A stretch of 64,000 nt of DNA from contig OZ252260.1 of the NCBI GenBank assembly GCA_965249925.1, positions 124,001 to 188,000 on the forward strand, in the 5' to 3' direction. This document shows positions 8,663 through 16,828 of this stretch, piece after piece. This stretch comes from Hoeflea_A sp965249925 (lineage in GTDB: Bacteria > Pseudomonadota > Alphaproteobacteria > Rhizobiales > Rhizobiaceae). The translations under genes were made by a program, and so were the position numbers. The notes beneath the pieces were generated by a model. That model saw only the letters and a list, made by a program, of their open reading frames with translations, did no database searches and had not been told where the DNA came from. Numbering within the stretch: the stretch's first letter is position 1; every line of letters starts with the position of its first letter.

Positions 8663-10002
8663 GCCAGGGCCGTGTTCTGATCGTCGATGACGACAGGGAG
8701 GTGCGCGCCTCCCTTAGCCATCTGATGGAAAAGGCAGGTTACGCGGCAACCGTCGCCGCCGACGGCCAGGCGGCGCTCGACGTATTGCGCAAAGAGCCGG
8801 TGCAGATCGTCGTCTGCGATGTCCGCATGCCCGGGATGGACGGGCTCGAGTTCCAGAAGCGGGCGTCCGAAATGGGAAATGTGCCGGTCATTCTGGTGTC
8901 GGCCCACGGCGATATTCCGATGGCCGTCAATGCCATCCAGAACGGCGCCTACAGCTTCCTTGAAAAGCCGTTCGATCCGCGCCGGCTTTTGACCATCATC
9001 GGCAACGGCATCCGCATGAAGCGGCTGTCGGACAGCGAAAAGAGGCTGCGCGATCAGTTGTCCAGGGTCACCGATCTCGAACGGGTGTTGATCGGTGAGA
9101 GCCCGCAGATCGTCGATGTGCGCAACCAGGTGATCGACTGCGCCGACAGCGCGGCGAACGTGCTCATCGTCGGCGACACCGGTTCCGGCAAGGAGCTTGT
9201 CGCACGCGCGCTGCATGATCTGGGGCGCGGACCCGGCACACCTTTTGTCGCCATCAACTGCGCCGTTGTGCCGCCCGACCGCTTCGAGGAAGCGGTCTTC
9301 GGAACCGCTGACCATCCGACCGGGCTGCTGCAGCAGGCCGACGAGGGAACGCTGTTTCTCGACGAGCTGACATCAATGCCGCTGGAAACGCAGGGCAAGT
9401 TTCTGCGGGTGCTGGAAACGAAATCCTATCAGCCCCTCAACGCCGCGAAGACCGAGGCCGTCGATATCCGGATCGTCAGCGCCGCCGGCGACCGGTTTGA
9501 CGAAGCGGTTGCGGAGGGTCAGCTCCGGCAGGATCTGTTGTTCAGGCTGAACACGTTAACGATCAAATTGCCCAACCTTGCCGATCGCGGCAACGATGTG
9601 CTGCTGCTCTACCGTCACTATCTCCAGCGTTTTGCCACGCTCTACGATGTCTCCGCTCCGGAAATCAGCAACGACGATGTCGCCACCCTTCTGGCCTATG
9701 AGTGGCCGGGCAATGTGCGCGAGCTGCAGAGCGTCGCGGAACGGCGGATCCTGGCGGCGCGACGTGGTGGCGGATCGGTGCGGCAGGCCATGGACGACAC
9801 CGCGGGCGAAGCCTCGACGCCGGACACGTTGCGCGAAGCTGTCGCCGCGTTCGAACGGGAGATCATTGCCCAGGCGATCGCCGACCAATCCGGACGGATG
9901 GACGACGTGGCGGAACAACTGGGCATCGGCCGACGCACGCTCAACGAAAAGATCGTCAAGCTGGGGATCGACAAGGAACGCATCCTGGGCGGTAAGGACT
10001 GA
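8659..10002 (+). CDS. NtrC/DctD-family response regulator lacking the GAFTGA motif
   Basis: Response regulator of 447 residues with three domains: a receiver (VDDD at 10-12, phosphoacceptor Asp54 in VCDVRMPG, conserved Lys in LEKPFDP), an AAA+ domain (Walker A GDTGSGKE at 172-179, Walker B TLFLDE at 231-236, DLLFRLN near the arginine finger) and a Fis-type helix-turn-helix (DDVAEQLGIGRRTLNEKI, about 418-435). Where sigma-54 activators carry GAFTGA, this protein reads FGTADHPTGLLQQA (from 214), so contact with sigma-54 is unlikely. It probably acts with the housekeeping RNA polymerase, as Rhodobacter NtrC does. It is coupled to the kinase and likely controls the TRAP genes that follow. Confidence 0.92.
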   Translation: MSQGRVLIVDDDREVRASLSHLMEKAGYAATVAADGQAALDVLRKEPVQIVVCDVRMPGMDGLEFQKRASEMGNVPVILVSAHGDIPMAVNAIQNGAYSFLEKPFDPRRLLTIIGNGIRMKRLSDSEKRLRDQLSRVTDLERVLIGESPQIVDVRNQVIDCADSAANVLIVGDTGSGKELVARALHDLGRGPGTPFVAINCAVVPPDRFEEAVFGTADHPTGLLQQADEGTLFLDELTSMPLETQGKFLRVLETKSYQPLNAAKTEAVDIRIVSAAGDRFDEAVAEGQLRQDLLFRLNTLTIKLPNLADRGNDVLLLYRHYLQRFATLYDVSAPEISNDDVATLLAYEWPGNVRELQSVAERRILAARRGGGSVRQAMDDTAGEASTPDTLREAVAAFEREIIAQAIADQSGRMDDVAEQLGIGRRTLNEKIVKLGIDKERILGGKD

Positions 10003-10015
10003 GCCGGTTGACACG

Positions 10016-10035
10016 CCCTGCGGAAATCCGCAGGG
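10016..10035. promoter_or_regulatory. 20-bp palindrome, copy 2, upstream of the TAXI-TRAP genes
   Basis: Identical to the palindrome at 6846-6865 (CCCTGCGGA-AA-TCCGCAGGG). It starts 13 bp after the regulator stop and ends 107 bp before the binding-protein start, a suitable place for an upstream activator site. I found no -24/-12 sigma-54 promoter between it and 10143, which agrees with the missing GAFTGA loop in the regulator. Confidence 0.65.
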
Positions 10036-10142
10036 ATTAATGTGCGGCCTGGCGATTTTTTTCCTATCGCCGTCCGCTGCCATTCCGCTTTATGCGGCCA
10101 GCCGCGGACGCGGCCAATTCTTGGAATTGTGGAGGAACCCCC

Positions 10143-11141
10143 ATGAAACTGATGAAAGCGCTCATTACGGGCGTCGCCGTCGCCGTCATATCGTTCGCCG
10201 CGCAGGCGGAGGACAAGGACTATGTGCTGAACACCGCCTCGACCGGTGGCACGTATCATCCGGTCGGCACGGCCATTTCCACCCTCTCAAAGGTCAAGCT
10301 GCTCCCCAAGGAGAAATTCTCGCTGACTGCCGTCAACTCGGCCGGATCGGGTGCCAATGTCCAGGCGCTCGGTGCCGGAACGGCTGATTTTGCCATCCTG
10401 CAGGGTCTGTTCGGATCCTATGCGGCGACCGGGACCGGACCCATTTCGGAACCGCAGGACAACCTGCGCTCGGTTACCATGCTGTGGCAGAATGTCGAGC
10501 AGTTCGTTGTCCCGAACGACAAGGTCGACACCGGCACCGTGGACGACCTGAAAGCCCTCAAGGGCATGGCCGCGGGCATGGGCAATCAGAATTCCGGCAC
10601 CATCGGTTCGAACAAGGTCCTGCTGTCGGGCCTCGGCATCGATATCGACAACGACTACGATCTCGTCTACGCCGGCTACGGCCCGACCGCCGATGCACTG
10701 GCCAACGGACAGGCCGTCGCCGCCGGCATTCCTTCCGGGCCCCCGACCGGCGCGATCACCAGGCTGATGGCCGCCAATGAGGGCAAGTTCACCATTCTCG
10801 ACGTGACACCGGAACAGCTTGCGGCCATGGACGCCGGCCGCAATCTGTGGGTACCCTACACCATCGCCGCCGGCACCTATCCGGGTCAGGACAAGGACGT
10901 GCAAACCATCGCCCAGCCGAACTTTCTGGCCGTGAACCGCGACGTCGACGACGATCATGTCTATCTGCTGACCAAGACGATGTATGAGAATCTGCCGTTC
11001 CTGCAGGCCATTCACCCGGCCACCAGGGCCATGGCCGTTGAAAAGTCGATGGCCGGTCTCCCGGTGCCGCTGCACCCGGGGGCTGCCCGGTACTATCAGG
11101 AAGTCGGTCTGGACATTCCCGATCACCTGATGCCGCAGTAA
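10143..11141 (+). CDS. TAXI-family TRAP transporter solute-binding protein
   Basis: Periplasmic solute receptor of 332 residues for a TRAP transporter. The signal peptide (MKLMKALITGVAVAV..., cleavage near AQA at about 21) is followed by the TAXI-family start VLNTASTGGTYHPVGTAIS and the family segment AVNSAGSGANVQALGAGTADFAILQ. The ATG at 10143 has GGAGG seven bases upstream and gives a good signal peptide; an upstream in-frame start at 10092 would not. It precedes the fused TRAP permease. TAXI receptors bind small acids such as glutamate or other carboxylates, and the ligand here is unknown. Confidence 0.93.
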   Translation: MKLMKALITGVAVAVISFAAQAEDKDYVLNTASTGGTYHPVGTAISTLSKVKLLPKEKFSLTAVNSAGSGANVQALGAGTADFAILQGLFGSYAATGTGPISEPQDNLRSVTMLWQNVEQFVVPNDKVDTGTVDDLKALKGMAAGMGNQNSGTIGSNKVLLSGLGIDIDNDYDLVYAGYGPTADALANGQAVAAGIPSGPPTGAITRLMAANEGKFTILDVTPEQLAAMDAGRNLWVPYTIAAGTYPGQDKDVQTIAQPNFLAVNRDVDDDHVYLLTKTMYENLPFLQAIHPATRAMAVEKSMAGLPVPLHPGAARYYQEVGLDIPDHLMPQ

Positions 11142-11207
11142 GCTCGGCCTGAAATCGAGATGGGCGCGGGCTGTGGTCCGTGCCCACTTTCCGACAGGGT
11201 GGCGTCA

Positions 11208-13379
11208 ATGGCAGAGCCTCAGCAGGCGACGATGCAGGACCGTGACCATTTGCTTGCGCCGCTCGACGCGCACACGGGGCCCCTGCGGTTTCTCATCGTC
11301 GTGTTCGCATTCGTATTCGGGTGCTGGCACATCGTCACCAACGTCTATCTCATCGAGCCGGGTTTTTGGCAGAACGCCATCCATTTCGCCGGATTTGCGT
11401 TTCTCGCGTCGGTCACCTTCAGCCCCTTCGGAAAACGAGCCGGACATCCACTCGCCCTGGCGTTCGATATCGTCTACGGCCTTATTGTAGCGGCCGCCGC
11501 ACTATGGGTAGCCTATGCGGAGAACGGGATCTACGAGCGGACACTGGCGGTAACCGGGCAGTCCTGGCAACTCACGCCGGTGGACTGGGCGGCGGGCTTC
11601 ATTCTGATTTTTGCCGCCATCGACCTCTCACGCAGGGTATCGGGCTGGGTCATTCCCATCCTGATCGTTCTGTCGCTCAGTTACATTCTGTTTCTCGGGT
11701 CGCAGCTTCCCGGGGTGTTCCGGTCCGCCAGCCTACCGCTGGACGATGTGCTGTTCCGAACCCTCTATAACGACGAGGGCATGTTGGGCATCCTCGCCAG
11801 CATCTCCTCGACCAACATTACCCTGTTCTTGATCTTCGGCGGCTTTCTGATTGTCTCCGGTGCCAGCCATTTCGTGATCGAAATGTCGAAGATCGTTGCC
11901 GGACGCATCAAGGGCGGCGCCGCCTTTGTCGCCGTCATATCGTCGGCGCTGACCGGCACCATATCCGGCTCGGCCATCGCCAACACGGCCTCGACCGGCA
12001 TCATTACCATTCCGCTGATGAAGGCCAACGGATTCCGCCCGAAATTCGCCGGGGGTGTCGAGGCGGCGGCATCGACCGGGGGACAGCTGATGCCGCCGAT
12101 CATGGGCGCCGGTGCCTTTGTGATGGCCAGCTACACATCCATTCCCTATGCCACCATCGTCACGGTTTCGGTGGTTCCGGCGATCCTCTACTTCCTGTCG
12201 GTCGCGTTCATCGTGCGCATCGAGGCCGTCAAGTATGACGCCGGCCGGGAAATCGACCTGACGATCGACCGCGGCAAGCTGTTCTCCGGCGGTCTGGTTT
12301 TTATTCTGCCGCTGGCCACCATGATTTGGCTGTTGCTGTCCGGGACAACGCCGGCCTACGCGGCGTGCTGGGCGATTGCCGCCCTGGTGGCCACGTCGTG
12401 GATCACCACACTGGTTGCGAAACTGGTGCCGAACGGCCTGTTCCAGCCGGTCAATATGGGACCCCGAAAAATCGTCGATGCCATGCTCACCGGCGTGCGT
12501 GCATCGATCATGACAGCCATCCTGCTGGTGGCCATCGGCATCATGAACAACGCCATCGTGACCAGCGGCGTCGGCAACGGCTTCTCGTTGATGATCGCGC
12601 AGTGGTCGCAAGGGTCGATGGCATTGGCGATCCTGTTGATCGGCATTGCGTCTCTGGTCCTTGGCATGGGTCTGCCGGTCACCGCGGCCTACATCGTGTT
12701 GGCGATTCTCACAGCGCCGGCCCTCGCCGGCATTATGGCCGACAGCCTGATCGTCGAGCAGCTGGTCAACGGCATCACCGATCCGGTCAAATCGTCCATG
12801 TTTCTGCTGGTGGAGCACCCGCTTGTTGCGCAGATCGCCGAAGGCATGACGCGAGCGGAAGCCTGGTCGCTCATGCGGGCGATTCCGTTCGAGGTGGCAA
12901 CCACCATACGCCCGACGCTCATCGATCCCGCCGAGCAGATGGCTTTCCTGCTTGTCGCCCATTTGATCATCTTCTGGCTGTCTCAGGATTCCAACGTGAC
13001 GCCGCCGGTTTGCCTCGCCGCCTTCGCCGCCGCCGGCATTGCCGGATCCAAACCTATGGCAACCGGTTTCGAAAGCTGGAAGATCGCCAAGGGGCTCTAT
13101 ATCGTGCCGCTGCTGTTTGCTTACACGCCGCTGATCACCGGTGACTGGATGCAGGTTTTGCAAATCGGCGTCTTTTCGCTTTTCGGCATCTACGCCACCA
13201 ACGCCCTTATCCAGTGGTACAGCGAAGGCCCGATGAAGCCGGTGATGGCTTTCCTATTCGCCGCCGGTGCCGTCGGTGCGTTCTGGCCGTTGTTGTTGTC
13301 GGCCAATCTGGCCGGGGCGGCGGCAATCCTGACCGCAATCGTTCTCTCCAAACGGGGTTACAAAGCCGCGATCGCTTGA
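11208..13379 (+). CDS. TRAP transporter fused permease (4TM/12TM)
   Basis: Inner-membrane protein of about 723 residues that fuses the small (DctQ-like) and large (DctM-like) TRAP subunits, the usual form in TAXI systems. The N-terminal part has four helices. The DctM part shows the conserved GTISGSAIANTASTGIITIPLMKAN-like region and GGQLMPPIMGAGAFVMA, then repeated helices to the C-terminus. Uptake would be driven by a sodium or proton gradient. The start at 11208 (after AGGGTGG) is preferred to an upstream in-frame ATG at 11160 with an unlikely leader; 11232 is also possible. It follows the binding-protein gene by 66 bp and ends convergently with the glycosyltransferase gene. Confidence 0.92.
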   Translation: MAEPQQATMQDRDHLLAPLDAHTGPLRFLIVVFAFVFGCWHIVTNVYLIEPGFWQNAIHFAGFAFLASVTFSPFGKRAGHPLALAFDIVYGLIVAAAALWVAYAENGIYERTLAVTGQSWQLTPVDWAAGFILIFAAIDLSRRVSGWVIPILIVLSLSYILFLGSQLPGVFRSASLPLDDVLFRTLYNDEGMLGILASISSTNITLFLIFGGFLIVSGASHFVIEMSKIVAGRIKGGAAFVAVISSALTGTISGSAIANTASTGIITIPLMKANGFRPKFAGGVEAAASTGGQLMPPIMGAGAFVMASYTSIPYATIVTVSVVPAILYFLSVAFIVRIEAVKYDAGREIDLTIDRGKLFSGGLVFILPLATMIWLLLSGTTPAYAACWAIAALVATSWITTLVAKLVPNGLFQPVNMGPRKIVDAMLTGVRASIMTAILLVAIGIMNNAIVTSGVGNGFSLMIAQWSQGSMALAILLIGIASLVLGMGLPVTAAYIVLAILTAPALAGIMADSLIVEQLVNGITDPVKSSMFLLVEHPLVAQIAEGMTRAEAWSLMRAIPFEVATTIRPTLIDPAEQMAFLLVAHLIIFWLSQDSNVTPPVCLAAFAAAGIAGSKPMATGFESWKIAKGLYIVPLLFAYTPLITGDWMQVLQIGVFSLFGIYATNALIQWYSEGPMKPVMAFLFAAGAVGAFWPLLLSANLAGAAAILTAIVLSKRGYKAAIA

Positions 13380-13382
13380 TGT

Positions 13383-14465
13383 TCAGGCATTAGGCAGCGA
13401 ACTGCTCAAGAGCTTGCGGATCCCGGCCCGCACCGACCGTAGGAGATCGCCGAATTGTCGAAGCGGCGCTGTGACACGCCAGGACCGCGATGTCCGCATC
13501 TCGGCAATAACGTGCTCCAGGTCTCCCAGTCTCTCTGGATCGATCATCTGGCCCAGATCCCGATCCAGCCAAGCCATCCGCAAATTCTTCATGTGCAAAC
13601 GGTTGCGATTGGTCGCCAACATGCGAGCGTAGTCTTCCAGGTTTTCAGAAAGAAAGCTGCGAAGCTTTGCGCTTTCGCTTTGCTCGATACAACCCTTGGC
13701 AGAAAAGTATTTGAGCGTTTGGATCATGTAGGAAATCTGAGCGATATTCTCCGACGCAAGTTCGACATGATTGACATCTCTATCTTCGCGCGCCCGACCA
13801 ATATGACGGCGGCTATTCAAATGAACGCGTTTGCGGAGCAGTGGCTCGTCCAGATAGTGTATTCCATCAAGCAATCCGGCTCGAAAAGGCAATATCCAAT
13901 CGGACGTACGGGCGGTGCTGTCTATGTCGATCGGCCCGAACACGTTGAAGATCTCACGATTCCAACTCAACGCGGCCCCGTCGAGTGTCTTCATCCATCC
14001 ACGTCTTGCAAGATCTGACACGGCAACGCGACGATCTCCGTTTCGTTCGAGTTGAATCCCTGTCTCTTCACCATCCGCATCAATATTGATCATGTTCGAC
14101 GTCACCATGCTGACCCCATGGGTGACGAATGCATCGATAATTTGACTCACGCGCTGTGGCAACTGCAGGTCGTCGTCATGGGCCACGATGATGTATTGGG
14201 CCGAAGCATCTTCCATCAGGCGATTGTAATTGCCCATGGACATGTTGCTTTCGTTTCGGGCGAGTTTCACCTGGTGCGGACCACGGTACGCGCTGACCAA
14301 ACGCTTGAGCACGTCATAGGCATCATCCGGCGAAGCGTCGTCGCGGATGACGATCTCCAACGGCTCATAATCAAGCTTGAGAACGCTTTCGATGGCCGGT
14401 TCGAGATACGGGTGATGCTTGAAAACCGGGACAATGACGCTGGCAAGCGGGCGATCGCCCGTCAT
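13383..14465 (-). CDS. Glycosyltransferase family 2 protein
   Basis: Probable GT-A-fold glycosyltransferase of 360 residues. The N-terminus shows PLASVIVPVFKHHPYLEPAIESVL, then LEIVIRDDASPDD and the DXD-like VAHDDDLQLP, which bind the nucleotide sugar and metal. The C-terminal part has no recognised domain. The start at 14465 overlaps the stop of the epimerase-like gene (ATGA). A longer open frame reaching 14570 lies inside that gene and is not used. Coupling to an ArnA-like dehydrogenase suggests that it transfers the pentose or related sugar made by that enzyme. Acceptor unknown. Confidence 0.88.
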   Translation of the reverse strand: MTGDRPLASVIVPVFKHHPYLEPAIESVLKLDYEPLEIVIRDDASPDDAYDVLKRLVSAYRGPHQVKLARNESNMSMGNYNRLMEDASAQYIIVAHDDDLQLPQRVSQIIDAFVTHGVSMVTSNMINIDADGEETGIQLERNGDRRVAVSDLARRGWMKTLDGAALSWNREIFNVFGPIDIDSTARTSDWILPFRAGLLDGIHYLDEPLLRKRVHLNSRRHIGRAREDRDVNHVELASENIAQISYMIQTLKYFSAKGCIEQSESAKLRSFLSENLEDYARMLATNRNRLHMKNLRMAWLDRDLGQMIDPERLGDLEHVIAEMRTSRSWRVTAPLRQFGDLLRSVRAGIRKLLSSSLPNA

Positions 14466-15511
14466 GGTTGATAGGCGTCCATCGCCGTTTGCGTCAGTCG
14501 ATGGCGGTTGTCCCAGGTATATGCCATCGTTTGTTCCAGCAATTGCCTGAGATCGGTTTTCGGCACCCAACCGACAGCCCTGATTTTCCCGATGTCGGGC
14601 ATCCGCCTTTCCATGTCTTCGTATCCGTCACCATAAAACTCGCCAGCCGGCACCGAGATGATCTCGGAGCGGCTGCGACCGAACTTGTCCTCGAAAATGT
14701 CGCGCATCAGCCCGGCCAGCGCGCAGATCTGGATTTCATTGCCGGGATTGCCGATGTTGTAAATCTGTCGATTGGTCTGTCCCGGCCGATCGAGGATGGT
14801 GACCAGAGCGTCGACCAGGTCATTGACGTAAAGAAAGGTCCGACGCGATTGACCGCCATCCACCAAACGCAGGGGTTCACCATTGATCAGGGCCGACATG
14901 AAATGGGAAAAGACGCGCGGCCCGCCGTCAGCCGCATCGGTCATCACGTGATCAATCAGCGGACCGATAACGTTGAACGGCCGCACGATGGTATAGTCCA
15001 GGTCGTCATTAAGACCATGGGCATGGATCATCCGGTCAATCAACTGCTTCGTCGTCGAATAGACCCACCGGTGATTCTTGATGGGCCCCGTCACGCAGTC
15101 GGTTTCATCCTCTTGGAATGGCTCAGGCGAACCCAGGCTTTTTCCGTAGACTTCGGAGGTCGAGAAGTGAATCAACCGCTTGCGATGGCGAACACAGGTT
15201 TCGATCACCTTGTTTCCGTGGAAAAGGTTGAGGCGAACGACTCCAAGCGGATCCTGGATGTAAAGCTGAGGCAGGGCGATCGATGCCATGTTGAGCACGA
15301 CGTCATGGCGCGAAACCAGATCGTCGAGCAGCGCATCATCGGTCGCGATGTCGGTATTGGTGAATGCAAACGACGTGTTTTCGAACCGCAACCGCGCCTT
15401 GGAGCTCCAGATGTCGGCCAGCGTGCAGCTATAGTCTTTCGAGGTTTCGAGCCGGTAGGCCAGATGGCTCCCAATAAAACCCGCGCCCCCGATACCAAGC
15501 ACCCTAATCAT
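14462..15511 (-). CDS. NAD-dependent sugar-nucleotide epimerase/dehydratase, ArnA-dehydrogenase-like
   Basis: Extended short-chain dehydrogenase of 349 residues. It shows the NAD motif GIGGAGFIGSHL (positions 6-17), the STSEVYGKS strand with the catalytic serine/threonine, the YSTTK active-site motif (YxxxK), and VRPFNVIGP. The arrangement from PRWIYS-like HRWVYSTTKQLIDR to VDGGQSRRTFLYVNDLVDAL is that of the UDP-glucuronate decarboxylating dehydrogenase domain of ArnA and related UDP-xylose synthases. It probably makes a UDP-pentose or 4-keto-pentose for the coupled glycosyltransferase. The exact product cannot be read from sequence. Confidence 0.88.
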   Translation of the reverse strand: MIRVLGIGGAGFIGSHLAYRLETSKDYSCTLADIWSSKARLRFENTSFAFTNTDIATDDALLDDLVSRHDVVLNMASIALPQLYIQDPLGVVRLNLFHGNKVIETCVRHRKRLIHFSTSEVYGKSLGSPEPFQEDETDCVTGPIKNHRWVYSTTKQLIDRMIHAHGLNDDLDYTIVRPFNVIGPLIDHVMTDAADGGPRVFSHFMSALINGEPLRLVDGGQSRRTFLYVNDLVDALVTILDRPGQTNRQIYNIGNPGNEIQICALAGLMRDIFEDKFGRSRSEIISVPAGEFYGDGYEDMERRMPDIGKIRAVGWVPKTDLRQLLEQTMAYTWDNRHRLTQTAMDAYQP

Positions 15512-15583
15512 GGTCAGCCAACCCCCTACCCCATACGCGATTTATTGGCCAAAAGACGCCTGATCTTCCAACGGAAATACACT

Positions 15584-15614
15584 GACACATTTTGAACTTG
15601 AGTTAAAATGTGTC
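15584..15614. repeat. 31-bp AT-rich inverted repeat upstream of the epimerase gene
   Basis: GACACATTTT and AAAATGTGTC (10-base perfect arms) flank an 11-base centre that is itself partly symmetric (AACT-TG-AGTT). It lies 73 bp upstream of the epimerase start, on the side where its promoter should be, so an operator is likely. A similar pair of arms (ACACATTTTT/AAAAATGTGT) lies at 35611-35645. The rest of the 498-bp stretch 15512-16009 contains only the tRNA-like sequence at 15895-15967; I see no gene in it. Confidence 0.5.
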
Positions 15615-15894
15615 GGAAAGGTGCGTTTTTCGTCGTAGGACAGTCCACGGTTGAGTGAACCTGATGGTCAAAAAGCAAACACGGCCGGTTTCGATACTTT
15701 ATACTTGTGTGGCTTGGTGTGATCAGCAGTATCGAAAGCTTATTTTTGAAGCCGCAAGATCTCCGCGGGCTCCCCGGATCATATCGCTGCTTTACTCAGG
15801 CAGTTCGTAATGTCCGGGTCCTTCCGAATTGGCACCGGAACGACCGACACCCTCGTCCTGACAAGCTGCGAATTCAGACAAGGTAAAGCCGGAC

Positions 15895-15967
15895 CGTCCG
15901 CTTAGTCGCCGGTGCGCAGGACACATTCTAAGTGTCGGTCCGCCGGGTTCGATCCCCGGGCCGCCCA
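15895..15967 (+). pseudogene. Decayed tRNA-Arg(TCT)-like sequence
   Basis: The anticodon arm (GACAC/GTGTC, 920-924 with 932-936 of the 15 kb block) has a proper 7-base loop ATTCTAA with T33 and anticodon TCT. The T arm (CCGGG-TTCGATC-CCCGG, 15943-15959) is intact and is followed by GCCGCCC-A. The 5' side does not fit: the expected GGGCGGC reads roughly CGTCCGC and the D arm is shortened, so no full cloverleaf forms and no CCA is encoded. CGGACC (15890-15895) can pair with GGTCCG (15937-15942) instead. Probably a tRNA remnant, possibly left by an integration event. Confidence 0.4.
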
Positions 15968-16009
15968 AAAAAACCCCAAGGCACCTGTTAGCGGCTCCAA
16001 CAAAACTGT

Positions 16010-16828
16010 TCAGCCAAGCGTTCCCGTACGCCTTCGGGAGGATATGTGTCGCCCGCCACCAAACCGAGCCGCTAGCGTCATGAAGCAGCCGTTAAGGATC
16101 AGCGCCGCGACGAAAAGGATGGATGCCAGTGCCATGATCTCCTGACCGTCGGCAAGCTCCATCGCCTTACGCAACTGTGTGCCGATCCCGGATCGCGCCG
16201 CAAAGAGCTCGCCGATCAGAACACCCAGCAAGGTCAGGGAGAGACCGATTCGCATGCCCGTGAGGATTTCCGGAAGCACGGCGGGCAGCGTGACGTGGCG
16301 TACCTGCTGCAAAACGCTCAGACCCATCGCCCGCCCGGCGCGGCCGTAAATGGCCGGTGTCGCCCGGATTGCACCGACGGTAAACAGCATCACCGGCACA
16401 ATACCGTGGAGAACGCCCAGAGCGACCTTGCTGGACATGCCGATGCCGAATAGCAACAGGATCACCGGAAAGAAGGTCACTTTCGGCAGGGAGTAGAGAC
16501 TGACCAGAATCGGCTCGAGCACCGCGGCCGCCACACGGTTGTTGCCGATCAATAGGCCCAGCACCAAACCGCCCGCCAGGCTCAATGCACCGGCTTGCGC
16601 GACGGCGGAACCGGTCGACACCGCGTTTTCCCAGAAGGTTGCGGAGTTGAATTGACGCAGGATCTCAGCACCGGTGCCCCAGGGCCCGGCCAGCGTCAGA
16701 GGGTCACCCACGGCCCATGCGGCAATACTCCAGAGCGCCAGGGCCAATGCGATCAGACCCAGCCGGTCCCGGATCATCTGGCTTGGCCCGTGCGCCGGTG
16801 TGGCCTGCTCGGTCGCGATCGCGGTCAC
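16010..16828 (-). CDS. ABC transporter permease (NitT/TauT/Ssu type), second of two
   Basis: Inner-membrane permease of 272 residues with about six helices. It shows an SsuC/TauC-like core, with YSLPKVTFFPVILLLFGIG and the EAA-loop region GRAGRAMGLSVLQQVRHVTLPAVLPEILTGMRIGLSLT that contacts the ATPase. The start is GTG at 16828, overlapping the stop of the other permease (GTGA). Transporters of this family import nitrate, sulfonates, pyrimidine precursors or similar small molecules. It is the last gene of the minus-strand operon that begins at the cupin gene. Confidence 0.9.
   Translation of the reverse strand: MTAIATEQATPAHGPSQMIRDRLGLIALALALWSIAAWAVGDPLTLAGPWGTGAEILRQFNSATFWENAVSTGSAVAQAGALSLAGGLVLGLLIGNNRVAAAVLEPILVSLYSLPKVTFFPVILLLFGIGMSSKVALGVLHGIVPVMLFTVGAIRATPAIYGRAGRAMGLSVLQQVRHVTLPAVLPEILTGMRIGLSLTLLGVLIGELFAARSGIGTQLRKAMELADGQEIMALASILFVAALILNGCFMTLAARFGGGRHISSRRRTGTLG

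Noticed and set aside
10036..10142. Possible sigma-54 promoter before the TAXI-TRAP genes
   Set aside because: No GG-N10-GC pair in the form TGGC...TTGC was found, and the regulator lacks the GAFTGA loop.
11733..13163. A 476-codon open frame on the minus strand inside the TRAP permease gene
   Set aside because: The sequence is charged and low-complexity, while the plus strand codes for an intact 12-helix permease.
15895..15967. Interpretation as tmRNA or as a functional tRNA
   Set aside because: The D arm and acceptor stem do not form, no CCA is encoded and no tag reading frame is present. Only the 3' half is tRNA-like.
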